Of a DNA stretch of 64,000 nucleotides, positions 32,923 to 42,288 are shown one piece after another. The stretch comes from JBDFMH01 sp047238125 (lineage in GTDB: Bacteria; Pseudomonadota; Alphaproteobacteria; Sphingomonadales; Sphingomonadaceae). A program made the translations under genes and the position numbers. The notes under the pieces are model-generated. The model did not search any database and had not been told where the DNA came from. It worked only from the letters and a program-made list of their open reading frames with translations. The stretch covers positions 1,736,001-1,800,000 of the forward strand of contig NZ_JBDFMH010000001.1 of assembly GCF_047238125.1 (NCBI RefSeq), read 5' to 3'. Positions within the stretch are counted from its first letter, which is position 1. The number at the start of each line of letters is the position of its first letter.

Positions 32923-35430
32923 ATGTGGCGCAACTATCTTTCCGTCGCCTTCCGCGCTCTCGCCAAGAGCCGTGCCTATGCGGCGATCAACATCGTCGGA
33001 CTGGCGATCGGCATGGCCGCGTGCCTGATGATCCTGCTCTTCGTGCGCTACGAGACGAGCTTCAACGCATCGGTGCCGGGCGCGGAGAACGCCTATCAGA
33101 TGCAGACCTATTTCACCGATCGCGAGACCGGTGAGACCGACCAGCTGCAGATGGCGGCCTACGTCACCAAGGGCGCGCTGCAGAAGGATTTTCCGCAGAT
33201 CGAGGATGCGGTCTATTCGCTTGCGACCGGGCCGATCGCGTTGAAGGACGGGCAGGCCTACGAAGTCGACGACGCCCAGTTCGTCGACGGCAATCTGTTC
33301 GACATCATCCGCTTTCCGTTCGCGGCCGGCGATGCTGCGACAGCCCTGTCACGCCCGGGCCAGGCCGTGCTGGGTGAAGCGGAAGCGATCCGGTTCTTCG
33401 GCGGCACTCAGGCAGCGATGGGCAAGACGCTGACTCTGGTCTCGCGCGGTAAATCCATGGATTTCACGATCACCGGCGTCGTGGCCGGGCCGAGCCGGCA
33501 ATCGCACATGAAGGTGACCGTCGTCGCCCGGATCGACATCGCGGCCTACAGTGCCGAACAGCCGCAGTTCCTGACCAACTGGGGCTGGCAGTCCGGCTGG
33601 GTCTATGTCCGGCTGAAGCCGGGCACCGACGTCGCTACCATCAACGGGCAGATGGCGGCCTTCAAGAAGCGCAACATTCCCGACGACGTCTCCGGCACCC
33701 AGCGCACCAATCAGGGTGACGGCACCGATTTCGCGCTGGTCAACATCCGCGACATTCACCTCGGCAAAGCGCAGTCGGGCGCGATGACCCCTGGCAACGA
33801 CAAGGGATCGATCACGACATTCGCGGTCGTCGCGATCCTGATCCTGGGCATGGCTTGCGTGAACTTCACCAATCTCGCGACTGCTCGGGCGAGCCAACGG
33901 GCACGGGAAGTTGCAATGCGCAAGGTGCTCGGTGCGACCCGGCGCCAGCTGGTTATCCAATTCCTGAGTGAATCGGTGGTGGTCGCCGCGGTGGCGATGA
34001 TCCTGGCGCTGGCCGCCGTCGAGCTCGCGCTGCCCTTCATAGCCAATTTTCTCCAGGCCGACCTCACGCTGCGTTATTTCGGCGCGGGCGGCGTGCTGCT
34101 GCCGGTGCTGGCGCTGGTCCTGACCGTCGGGATCGCCGCCGGCGCCTATCCCGCCTTCGTCCTCTCCGGCTTCCAGCCCGCGCGCGTGCTCAAGGCGAAT
34201 AAATCATCGGCCGAAGCGCAGGGCTCCGGCCGGCTGCGCAACATCCTGGTCGTCGGCCAGTTCGCGGTGTCGATCGGCCTGATCATCTGCACGGCGGTCG
34301 TCTACGCCCAGACCGTGTACGCGCGCACCACCGACCCGGGGTACCAGCGCGACGGCCTTATCCAGATCGAATCCGTTGCCCGCCGCCAGACCTGGGCGGG
34401 GATCGACGCCTTCATCAACGAGGTGAACCGGATAGACGGCGTCGTCTCCATCGGCCGCAGCACGATCGGCATCAACACCCGCAACAACACCAACAACGGC
34501 ATCCAGGTACCCGGCCGTACGGAGCCTGTCTCGATCGGCTCCTATTCGGTCGATACCGGGTTCCTCCCGACGATGGGCGTCAAGCTGCTGGCCGGTCGGC
34601 TGTTCGACGAGGCGCGCCCGAAGGACGATGCCTCGACCCCGTTCCCGCCCGACGAGGCAGCCGACAGGGCGCTGGCGGTGCGCGGAATCAACGTCGTCGC
34701 CAACGCGCTCGCCGTGAAGCGGCTCGGCTTCAAGAGCCCGCAGGATGCCGTGGGCCAGACCGTCCTGACCAGCATCGACCAGGATCTCGGCGGTGTCATG
34801 CCGACCACCATCATCGGCGTCGTTTCCGACGCGCGGCTCCGGTCGATCCGCGACCCGCTCGATCCGATCCTGTTCCGCTTCGAACGGAGCGGCCATGGCG
34901 CGTTGCTGATCCGCTATAAGAGCGCGGACCCGGCCGCCGTGAACGCGCGCATCGAGGGCATCTGGCGTCGCCACTTCCCGGAAGTCCCCTATGACGGCAG
35001 CTTCAGCGAGGAGATCGTCGGCAAGCTCTATGCCGCCGATGCGGCGCGAGCGCAGATGTTCGCCGGGTTCGCGGTCCTTGCCGTGATCATCGGCTGCCTC
35101 GGTCTGTTCGGCCTCGCCGCCTTCACCGCGGAGCGCCGCACCAAGGAAATCGGTATCCGCAAGGTGCTCGGCGCCCGCACGCGCGACATCATCCGTCTCC
35201 TGGTCTGGCAGTTCAGCCAGCCGGTGCTGATCGCGAACCTGGTCGCGTGGCCGGTCGCCTGGTGGGTGATGCGCGGCTGGCTGAACGGATTCGACGTCCG
35301 GATCTCGCTCAACCCACTGCTGTTTCTCGCAGCGGGCGCGCTGGCGCTGTTGATCGCCGTGCTGACCGTCGCCGGCCATTCCTACCGCATCGGGCGGGCC
35401 AAGCCGATCCATGCGCTGCGCTATGAATGA
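32923..35430 (+). CDS. ABC exporter permease, duplicated FtsX domains
   Basis: An 835-residue permease with an N-terminal helix near 20-40, a large MacB-type periplasmic domain, three helices around 290-430 (first FtsX domain; 'ATARASQRAREVAMRKVLGA'), a second periplasmic domain, and three C-terminal helices (second FtsX domain; 'FTAERRTKEIGIRKVLGART'). This eight-helix form is larger than MacB (about 650 residues). Such exporters act as mechanotransmitters that move peptides, lipoproteins or antibiotics out of the periplasm. The cargo is unknown. An IS6 element begins 27 bp after the stop. Confidence 0.92.
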   Translation: MWRNYLSVAFRALAKSRAYAAINIVGLAIGMAACLMILLFVRYETSFNASVPGAENAYQMQTYFTDRETGETDQLQMAAYVTKGALQKDFPQIEDAVYSLATGPIALKDGQAYEVDDAQFVDGNLFDIIRFPFAAGDAATALSRPGQAVLGEAEAIRFFGGTQAAMGKTLTLVSRGKSMDFTITGVVAGPSRQSHMKVTVVARIDIAAYSAEQPQFLTNWGWQSGWVYVRLKPGTDVATINGQMAAFKKRNIPDDVSGTQRTNQGDGTDFALVNIRDIHLGKAQSGAMTPGNDKGSITTFAVVAILILGMACVNFTNLATARASQRAREVAMRKVLGATRRQLVIQFLSESVVVAAVAMILALAAVELALPFIANFLQADLTLRYFGAGGVLLPVLALVLTVGIAAGAYPAFVLSGFQPARVLKANKSSAEAQGSGRLRNILVVGQFAVSIGLIICTAVVYAQTVYARTTDPGYQRDGLIQIESVARRQTWAGIDAFINEVNRIDGVVSIGRSTIGINTRNNTNNGIQVPGRTEPVSIGSYSVDTGFLPTMGVKLLAGRLFDEARPKDDASTPFPPDEAADRALAVRGINVVANALAVKRLGFKSPQDAVGQTVLTSIDQDLGGVMPTTIIGVVSDARLRSIRDPLDPILFRFERSGHGALLIRYKSADPAAVNARIEGIWRRHFPEVPYDGSFSEEIVGKLYAADAARAQMFAGFAVLAVIIGCLGLFGLAAFTAERRTKEIGIRKVLGARTRDIIRLLVWQFSQPVLIANLVAWPVAWWVMRGWLNGFDVRISLNPLLFLAAGALALLIAVLTVAGHSYRIGRAKPIHALRYE

Positions 35431-35457
35431 GGCGACGGTGCCGATAGCTCGCCGGAC

Positions 35458-36289
35458 GCTGCTGTCAGTCTAACGCGAACTTGTCTCGGTGGGACACACG
35501 TCGCTCTTGAAGGTGGCAGCCTAGCTCGCAAGGCCTTGCCACTCCGCCAAGGCGGCGGAGCGTCGTTCCCGGTAGGCTTTGCGATCGATGAGATGGCGCT
35601 CGAGGTTGAAGTGATTGTGGACGTTGGCGTGGACCGAGGCGAACTTCTGCAAGCTCTTCATCTGGCAGAACCGCAGCATCGCCCGCTCCCTTCGTCGGAA
35701 CGGAAGATGGCTGTTCTCGACCCGGCTGTTCGCCCAGCGACCGACCTCCTGACGATCGCGGCAGCCTAGCTCGTCCATCGCCGCCCCGTAGCTGCGCAAG
35801 CCGTCGGTGGTGATCGCTTTGGGTGAGCCGTGGCGCCTGAGTGCCTTCTTCATGAAGGATAGCGCCGCCGTCTTGTCGCGGCTCTTCGTCACGTAGCTCT
35901 CGAGCACTTCCCCTTCATGGTCGACGGCCCGCCACAGGTAGACCATCTCGCCGTTCAGCTTCACGTACATCTCGTCCAGGTGCCACCGCCAGTGTCGGAA
36001 GCCACGCATCCGGCTCACCCGCGCCCGGCGGCTGTCACCGGCAAACAGCGGACCGAACCTGTTCCACCAGAGCCGCACCGTCTCATGGCAGATGTCGATC
36101 CCGCGCTCGAACAGCCGGTCCTCGACGTTGCGCAGCGACAGCGGGAAGCGGACATACATCAGCACCACCAGGCGGATCACCTCGGGCGACGAGTTGAAGT
36201 AGCGGAACGGCGATGCGGGTTTGCAGGCACGGGGCATGGTTCTGCCCTTACCCTGCTCGCACAGCAGGCGCATTTGGTTTGACAGAGCC
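35458..36289 (-). mobile_element. IS6-family insertion sequence, left copy
   Basis: The element is 832 bp, bounded by GCTGCTGTCAG at the left and by TTTGACAGAGCC at the right (inverted: GGCTCTGTCAAA), and carries one transposase gene. A second copy of the same length and orientation is at 50042-50873. The eight bases outside each end are not repeated, either at this copy or across the pair, so no target duplication is visible. Confidence 0.85.
35521..36237 (-). CDS. IS6-family DDE transposase
   Basis: A 238-residue transposase complete in its DDE triad: Asp in 'WHLDEMYVKLNGEM', Asp in 'AITTDGLRSYGAAM' and Glu in 'ANSRVENSHLPFRRRERAM', after a short N-terminal helix-turn-helix region with 'ICHETVRLWWNRFG'. 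The ATG at 36237 (MPRACKPASPF) is used; an ATG at 36312 lies outside the element. It differs from the right copy by only a few bases, one changing Ser to Leu in 'YFNSSPEV'. Confidence 0.95.
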   Translation of the reverse strand: MPRACKPASPFRYFNSSPEVIRLVVLMYVRFPLSLRNVEDRLFERGIDICHETVRLWWNRFGPLFAGDSRRARVSRMRGFRHWRWHLDEMYVKLNGEMVYLWRAVDHEGEVLESYVTKSRDKTAALSFMKKALRRHGSPKAITTDGLRSYGAAMDELGCRDRQEVGRWANSRVENSHLPFRRRERAMLRFCQMKSLQKFASVHANVHNHFNLERHLIDRKAYRERRSAALAEWQGLAS

Positions 36290-36488
36290 GCTTGAGACCC
36301 ACATCCGGACATTCAGCTGACCAATAGCGGTGCCTAGAAGCAGACATCCGTTCATCTCGACCGCGGCTGGTTTCAGACAGCATGTAGCCAAGCAGGAGCA
36401 TCGGAGCAGTGGCGGCGCGCGGCTTTAATCAGTCGTCCGGCCCGGGATAACCCACGAACGGCATCGAAAAGTCACCGTGAAAAGGCAC

Positions 36489-36737
36489 TTACCACCGGAC
36501 ATTCTGGACCATCCCGCGGCAGGGCGCAGCTGTGTTGTTCCGCTGCGCCGGTAGCAACGAGACGCTGGCCAGCTTGGCCGCCGCGACGGCATCGAACAAG
36601 CCGGAAGGCTGGGAAGCGATGATGCGCGTTCCCTTAATCTTTCCAGTCGCAGACACCGTCAGTTCGATCGAGGTCAGGCCGCTGACGTCACGGCGGAGGA
36701 GATCCTTCGGGTAATCGTCAGAGGTGAGTGTGTCCAC
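36489..36737 (-). pseudogene. TonB C-terminal domain fragment
   Basis: About 82 residues match the TonB C-terminal fold: 'DYPKDLLRRDVSGLTSIELT', 'VSATGKIKGTRIIASQPSGL' and 'FDAVAAAKLASVSLLPAQ'. The membrane anchor and most of the proline-rich spacer are missing: in frame upstream, only about 25 more residues exist before a stop. It lies between the IS copy and a hybrid kinase and looks like a remnant. The 200 bp between it and the IS hold nothing I can assign. Confidence 0.6.
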
Positions 36738-36803
36738 AGACGGCGGGATGGAAGGAGGCTTCAGCTGCGTCAGTGACCAGATAGAATTGTTGCACAGGAT
36801 TTT

Positions 36804-39293
36804 TTAACTCTGCGGCAGGAGTTCCGCGATGCTGGCCGCTAAATCCGCGTTCCTGAACGGCTTGGTCAAGCGCGGCAGGTCGGGGTCGATCCCGTCGACC
36901 TCCGCATAGCCGGAGACGATCAGCACTGCCAATCCAGGATCCATTGCGCGTGCTTCATGCGCCAGATCCGCACCCGTCATGCCGGGCATGAGGTGATCGG
37001 TGATCAGAAGATCGGGCATCTCGCCGTTCTGAAGAAGACGCAGCGCTTCCTGAGCGTTACTTACCTCCACGACCTCGAACCCGAGATCATGCAGCATTTC
37101 CGCGGTGCTCATGCGCACCAGTTCCTCATCATCGACCAGGAGGGCGGTCCCGCGGCCGAACGACTTGCTGGCGCGGTCTGCTGGACCGCTTTCAACCATG
37201 ATCGGCTCTGCGCTCACTGGAAGCCAGAGCGCCACCGTCGTGCCTTCGCCTAACTGGCTTTCTATAGTCACTCCGCCACCAAGCTGCGCCGCGAGGCCAT
37301 GCACCATTGACAGGCCGAGGCCCGTGCCCTTCCCGATGCCCTTGGTCGAGAAGAACGGCTCAACGGCGCGAATAAGCGTCGCCTCATCCATACCTACGCC
37401 GGTGTCCCGCACGCTGAGCCGAATATAATGGCCGAGCTTCAACCCGCCCGCCTGAGGCGCCCTGACGCTCTCCCGGCACGCAGTGATGGTAAGCTGCCCA
37501 CCGTGCGGCATCGCATCGCGCGCGTTCACGGCAAGGTTCAAAAGCGCCATCTCGAGCTGATTAGCGTCTGCTTGGGCCGGAGCCAGATCGGCCGCGAGAT
37601 CGACCTGAACGTCGATAGCCGGTCCGACGGTGGAGCCGATCAGACCTGCCATCTCATTCACGAGAACAGGGATGTCCACGGCGGTCGAGCGGAGCGGCTG
37701 GCGCCGCGCGAAGGCGAGGAGCCGCTGCACCAGCGTCTTCGCTCGCTCGGCAGATTGCAGGGCACCGTTGATCAGCCTTCGTTCGCGCTCGTCGCCCAAT
37801 TCCTTGCGCACAAGCATGTCCAAGGAGCCGATGATAGGAGTTAGAAGGTTGTTGAAGTCGTGTGCCACCCCGCCTGTCAGGCTGCCCATCGCTTCCATCT
37901 TCTGGCTTTGACGCAGCGCGTCCCGTGCCAGCTCGAGTTCGGCTTCTCGCGCCTTTGTCTCACTAAGGTCGCGGCCGACAGCCACGAAGTTGAGGCCGTC
38001 TGGCTCCGGAGCGACCGTCCATTCGATGTGCTTCCAAGACCCGTCTTTTGTCGCGATGCGGTTTTCGAAGCGGGTAGGCAGTCCCGTCTCTCCCATCTTC
38101 TCGATCGCAGCCAAGGTCGGCGGCATGTCCTCCGGATGCATGAAGGTCGCATAGCCGCGGGTCAGCAGCTCGGTTTCGTTCCAGCCCAAGATCGTCTGCC
38201 AGGCGGGGCTTACCGCCGACATCATCCCGGTAAAATCGGCCCGAGCAAACATGTCCTGCGAAAGTGTCCACAGCCGGTCGCGTTCAGCGCGTGCCCGCTC
38301 GACGGCAACCTTCACACGTTCAGCGGCTTCCTCGATCAGGCTTTGCTCGGAGGCAGTCCAGTCGCGCGGCGTCGCGCTCTGCACAGCGAGCAGTCCTACC
38401 TGACGTTCATCCCGGAACAGCACCACATCAATGAACGCCCCGACCTCGCGCGTGCGAAGGCCAGCGCGCGCCTCTTCGTTCAGTCGCTCATCGCCTGGCA
38501 CATCTCGCATCACGATCGGAGTGCCCTCACGATAGGCGTTCAAGAGATCGGGACCGAACGCCTCGAGAGAATGCTCCCCGACTATCGACGACACGCCATC
38601 AACGAAGTCGCGCGATACGGTCATCGTCCCATCGGCTATCTCCGCGTAGAACACTCGATTTGCGCTGAGGTGCACGCCGAGACGGTCGGCCGCTACGCTG
38701 GTGATCTCCGCGGCGGTGCTCAGCGGGCGAAGAGAGTCGGCGAGCGACAGCAGGAAGTCGGACCGGCGCTCCGCAGCCACGCGCTCCGTGGTTTCAGCGA
38801 GAAAGCATATGACGCCTGCGGGATCACCGAACGCATCGATCACCGGTGAATAGTCCAGGTCCATCCAAACCTGTTCCGGCCGTCCATTTCGGTGCAGCGT
38901 GAGTTCCTGATCGCGGTAGCGCAGGGTTCCGCCGGCCAGCCCCACTTTCATGACGTTGTCGTTAAAGTCGGCAACTTCTGGCCAGCCCTCGCGCACGTTG
39001 GAGCCGAGCAGCTGAGGATGACGCCCGCCTGCGAACCCGGAATAGGCGTCGTTGTAGAGCATGACGCCCTCCGAGCCCCACAGCATGACGATGGGTACGG
39101 GTGATCGAAGCAGTATTGCCGTTGCTGTCCTGAGACACTCGGCCCACTGCCCAATCGGTCCAAGTGGCGTTTGGGACCAGTCCCTCGTCGCGATCAACTC
39201 GGCGCAATTGCCTCCGCCTTGCAGGAAGGCCAGCTTGGCAGCGGATGAGCGGGTGCAAGCTGTGGCTTCAGCCGTGGTAGGAAAGGATGCCAA
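36804..39293 (-). CDS. PAS-GAF-PAS hybrid histidine kinase with receiver domain
   Basis: An 829-residue soluble sensor kinase. A PAS region (about 50-180) is followed by a GAF domain (about 190-340), a second PAS ('SAVSPAWQTILGWNETELLT'), an H box 'GGVAHDFNNLLTPIIGSLDM', an ATPase domain ('SVRDTGVGMDEATLIRAVEP', 'STKGIGKGTGLGLSMVHGLA') and a C-terminal receiver ('ALLVDDEELVRMSTAEML', phospho-acceptor Asp in 'LLITDHLMPGMTG'). No membrane helices are seen, so it senses a cytoplasmic signal, perhaps light or redox. A decayed relative lies just upstream. No output regulator is encoded nearby. Confidence 0.93.
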   Translation of the reverse strand: MASFPTTAEATACTRSSAAKLAFLQGGGNCAELIATRDWSQTPLGPIGQWAECLRTATAILLRSPVPIVMLWGSEGVMLYNDAYSGFAGGRHPQLLGSNVREGWPEVADFNDNVMKVGLAGGTLRYRDQELTLHRNGRPEQVWMDLDYSPVIDAFGDPAGVICFLAETTERVAAERRSDFLLSLADSLRPLSTAAEITSVAADRLGVHLSANRVFYAEIADGTMTVSRDFVDGVSSIVGEHSLEAFGPDLLNAYREGTPIVMRDVPGDERLNEEARAGLRTREVGAFIDVVLFRDERQVGLLAVQSATPRDWTASEQSLIEEAAERVKVAVERARAERDRLWTLSQDMFARADFTGMMSAVSPAWQTILGWNETELLTRGYATFMHPEDMPPTLAAIEKMGETGLPTRFENRIATKDGSWKHIEWTVAPEPDGLNFVAVGRDLSETKAREAELELARDALRQSQKMEAMGSLTGGVAHDFNNLLTPIIGSLDMLVRKELGDERERRLINGALQSAERAKTLVQRLLAFARRQPLRSTAVDIPVLVNEMAGLIGSTVGPAIDVQVDLAADLAPAQADANQLEMALLNLAVNARDAMPHGGQLTITACRESVRAPQAGGLKLGHYIRLSVRDTGVGMDEATLIRAVEPFFSTKGIGKGTGLGLSMVHGLAAQLGGGVTIESQLGEGTTVALWLPVSAEPIMVESGPADRASKSFGRGTALLVDDEELVRMSTAEMLHDLGFEVVEVSNAQEALRLLQNGEMPDLLITDHLMPGMTGADLAHEARAMDPGLAVLIVSGYAEVDGIDPDLPRLTKPFRNADLAASIAELLPQS

Positions 39294-39382
39294 GTAACAT
39301 CACCAATCGAGCGGGCAGGACGGGGCACGCTAGCATACCTTCATGCACCGTCGATAACGCCCGGCACAATCGAGGCCACAGC

Positions 39383-39493
39383 TCAGATCCCGTCAGCCAA
39401 CTCCTCCTGCACTCGCGCAAGGCCGACGCTGAGAGCGGAAATGCGCACAAGCTCTGAAAGCATCCAAGCGCGCTTTGACCCAATATCGGTCAT
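39383..39493 (-). CDS. Possible 36-residue small protein
   Basis: A short ORF starts at ATG 39493 with GGAGG eight bases upstream, overlapping the stop of the receiver remnant (ATGA). It encodes a mostly helical, amphipathic peptide ('MTDIGSKRAWMLSELVRISA' and 16 more residues). The ribosome site is good but coding cannot be proved. The rest of 39294-39489 shows nothing else. Confidence 0.3.
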   Translation of the reverse strand: MTDIGSKRAWMLSELVRISALSVGLARVQEELADGI

Positions 39494-40305
39494 TCGGGTG
39501 CCTCCGCGGGCAAACCGAAACCGGTCATCCGTTCATCGTGTCGAAGCTTGCCAACCGACATTGTCCGATGACCTGAGGCGCAGAAGCGGACAATCTCCGT
39601 TTCTAGATCAGCACCCGATATTCCGCCGACGCGATTGATCGGTTGAGTTGACGTCAATGCCGCCAGCGTTGCTGCCGATTCGTCGCGTCGGAATGGTTCG
39701 GTCAGCCGAGGAAGCGTCGGATCGATTTCTTCGGCCTTGGCATAGCCTGAAACGATCAAGGCCTTCAGCGACGGCCGGTACATCCGCACCGCCTCTACCA
39801 ATTGAACGCCGGTCATGCCCGGCATGAGGTGATCAAATACCAGAAGGTGCAGATCGAGGCCGGGGGCAACCATCGACAATGCGCCCTACCCCGACGACGC
39901 CTCTAACTCATCGAAGCCCGGGCCGGAGAGCATGTTCGACAAACTCATCCGGACGCGATCCTCGTTTTTGACGAGCAGCGCAGTACCGTGTGGCTCGCCG
40001 AAGATCGCGCTCGCGCGCCGGCGATGCTCCACCGCCGGCAGATCATGGCTAACCGGCAACCACAGCGACGCGGTCGTACCCCAATCGCTGCAAGCAAGGG
40101 CCCTTCGTCGTCGGGATGCATGAAGCTGGCATAACCGCGCAACAGCAATTCCCCGGTCGACCAGCCGAGCACTCAGCGCCATGCCGGGCTGACCGCCGAC
40201 ATCATGTCGCCGAAGTCGGCGCGCGCAAGCATGTCCCGCGACAGGTTCCGCAGTCGCGCTGACGGGCGCCACTACTGCATGGCAGGTGGCATCCTCGGCA
40301 TTCAT
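39490..40305 (-). pseudogene. Decayed hybrid histidine kinase related to the 36804-39293 gene
   Basis: Fragments in order of the intact neighbour are: 'DMLARADFGDMMSAVSPAWR', a TGA stop, 'VLGWSTGELLLRGYASFMHP' (PAS); then a jump straight to the end of the ATPase domain in another frame ('GTTASLWLPVS'); then a receiver whose acidic pocket has become 'LLVKNEDRVR', a TAG, and the rest of the receiver ('HLLVFDHLMPGMTGVQLVEA'). The whole HisKA and most of the ATPase domain are deleted. The last 130 codons (39490-39879) remain open and could yield a lone receiver stub. Confidence 0.8.
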
Positions 40306-40414
40306 GAACCAGCCTCATGAAGGCTAGCGTTCAAGTCATTCTTATCGGCTTGCGCCAACCGACCTAGATCGCCTCCATCGGCCGACGCGTCGCAGCCGGC
40401 TCAGGAGAACCCAG

Positions 40415-41431
40415 ATGCTCGGAACGATGATGTACGGCCCCGGCGATGTCCGCTTCGAGGAACGTCCCGAACCCGAGATATTGAAGCCCACCGACGCCAT
40501 TATCCGGCTCGCCGCTAGCTGCGTTTGCGGCTCTGACCTATGGCCTTATCGAGGCTTCGGCGACCAGGACGGCCCGAAGGCCATGGGCCACGAATATTGC
40601 GGGACCGTCGAGGCGGTGGGCGCCGCGGTGACCTCGGTAAAGCCCGGCGACTTCGTGGTCGGGTCGTTCTGCCTGTCGGACAACACCTGTCCTCACTGCC
40701 GTTTCGGCTTCCAGTCGTCGTGCGAGCAGATCGAGTTCATGACCGGCGCCCAGTCGCCGCTCGCGCGGGTACCGCTTGCCGACGGCACGCTGGTGGCGCT
40801 GGATGGCCCGCCCGATGAGGACCTCATCCCGCACTTGCTGGCGGTCTCCGATGTGCTCGGCACCGGCTGGTATGCGGCCGACGCGGCGCGCGTGCAGCCG
40901 GGCTCGACCGTGGCGGTGGTCGGCGATGGCGCCGTCGGCCTGATGAGCGTGCTCGCCGCCAAGCAGATGGGCGCGCACCGTATCATCAGCATGAGCCGCC
41001 ATAAGCAGCGGCAGGATCTCGCGCTGGCGTTCGGCGCCACCGACATCATTGCCGAGCGCGGCGAAGCGGGCGTGGCCCAGGTCAAGGCGCTGACCGCCAA
41101 CGTCGGTGCGGACGCCGTGCTGGAATGCGTCGGCATGGAAGAGTCGATGTGGCAAGCAATCAATTGCGCGCGCCCCGGCGCCACGATCGGCTATGTCGGC
41201 GTGCCGCACGGCGTCGAACTCGACGGCTTGAAGCTGTTCTTCGCGCAGCGCGGGCTCATGGGTGGCCCGGCGCCGGTGCGCCGCTTCCTGCCCGACCTGA
41301 TCGGGCGCGTGATGCGGCGTGAGATTGAGCCCGGCAAGGTCTTCGACCTGCAGCTTCCGCTGGCCGATGTCGCCGAGGGCTATCGCGCCATGGACGAGCG
41401 CCGCGCGATCAAGACGCTGCTTCGCGTGTGA
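40415..41431 (+). CDS. Zinc-dependent alcohol dehydrogenase (MDR superfamily)
   Basis: A 338-residue medium-chain dehydrogenase. Catalytic zinc residues are C38 ('CVCGSDLWPY') and H59-E60 ('AMGHEYCG'). The structural zinc cysteines are C86, C92, C95 and C103 ('FCLSDNTCPHCRFGFQSSC'). The cofactor loop is 'VAVVGDGAVGLMSVLAAKQM'. It starts a plus-strand run ADH-SDR-AKR with spacings of 22 and 13 bp and good AAGGAG sites, so the three are an operon of NAD(P)-dependent carbonyl/alcohol enzymes. Substrate unknown. Confidence 0.93.
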   Translation: MLGTMMYGPGDVRFEERPEPEILKPTDAIIRLAASCVCGSDLWPYRGFGDQDGPKAMGHEYCGTVEAVGAAVTSVKPGDFVVGSFCLSDNTCPHCRFGFQSSCEQIEFMTGAQSPLARVPLADGTLVALDGPPDEDLIPHLLAVSDVLGTGWYAADAARVQPGSTVAVVGDGAVGLMSVLAAKQMGAHRIISMSRHKQRQDLALAFGATDIIAERGEAGVAQVKALTANVGADAVLECVGMEESMWQAINCARPGATIGYVGVPHGVELDGLKLFFAQRGLMGGPAPVRRFLPDLIGRVMRREIEPGKVFDLQLPLADVAEGYRAMDERRAIKTLLRV

Positions 41432-41453
41432 ACAGCCACCAAGGAGAACTGCG

Positions 41454-42275
41454 ATGAAGGATGTCATCGTCGTCGTCGGCGCCGGCCCGCTGGGCCAGGC
41501 GATCGCCCGCCGGGTCGGGTCAGGCAAGCGCGTGCTGCTGGCGGACGTCAGGGAGGAGACCGCAAAAGCCGCCGCCGAGGCCTTCCTCGACGCGGGCTTC
41601 GACGCGAGTGCCACCGTGGTCGACATCGCATCCCGCGAGTCGATCGAGGCCCTTGTCCGGTCAGCCACGGGCCTCGGTCCGGTGACCGGCCTGATCCACG
41701 CCGCCGGCGTCTCGCCATCGATGGCCAGCGCAGACGTGATCCTGAAGGTTGATCTGCACGGCACCGCCATGCTGCTGGAACTGTTCGGCGACGTCATCGC
41801 CGAGGGCGGCTCTGCGGTCGTCATCAGTTCGCAGTCCGGCCACCGGCTCGGCGCGCTCACCGCCGAAGAGGATGCGCTGCTCGCGACGACGCCGTCCGAC
41901 GATCTGCTCGCGTTGCCGATACTACAGGACATCACGGACACGCTGCACGCCTATCAGATCTCGAAACGCGCCAACGTGCTGAGGGTCGCGGCCGAGGCGG
42001 TACGGTGGGGAAAGCGCGGCGCGCGCGTGAACGCGATCAGCCCGGGCATCGTCATCACGCCGCTGGCGCGCACGGAACTGACCGGGCCGCGAGCGGCATA
42101 TTACACCCGCATGATCGAGGGGTCTCCCGTCGGCCGCGCCGGAACGCCCGACGAGGTGGGTGCCGTCGGCGCGCTGCTGATGGGGCCCGACGGAGCCTTC
42201 ATCACCGGCAGCGACTTCCTGATGGACGGCGGCGTCACCGCATCCTGGTTCTTCGGCGACCTGAAGCCCGAATAA
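41454..42275 (+). CDS. Short-chain dehydrogenase/reductase
   Basis: A 273-residue SDR. The cofactor loop is GAGPLGQA (9-16), where the classical TGxxxGxG is altered. The active site has Ser in 'AVVISSQSGHRLG' and Y167-x3-K171 in 'HAYQISKRAN'. An insertion of about 30 residues lies between them. The C-terminal 'GAFITGSDFLMDGGVTASWF' is the usual SDR end. The ATG at 41454 has AAGGAG upstream; the longer frame inside the ADH gene is ignored. Confidence 0.92.
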   Translation: MKDVIVVVGAGPLGQAIARRVGSGKRVLLADVREETAKAAAEAFLDAGFDASATVVDIASRESIEALVRSATGLGPVTGLIHAAGVSPSMASADVILKVDLHGTAMLLELFGDVIAEGGSAVVISSQSGHRLGALTAEEDALLATTPSDDLLALPILQDITDTLHAYQISKRANVLRVAAEAVRWGKRGARVNAISPGIVITPLARTELTGPRAAYYTRMIEGSPVGRAGTPDEVGAVGALLMGPDGAFITGSDFLMDGGVTASWFFGDLKPE

Positions 42276-42288
42276 GGAGCAACACGAC

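Noticed and set aside
34204..35412. 402-codon minus-strand frame in the permease gene
   Set aside because: It is antisense to the FtsX-type permease and has no recognisable motif.
40538..41941. 467-codon minus-strand frame over the ADH and SDR genes
   Set aside because: Antisense frame of two genes with full catalytic motifs on the plus strand.
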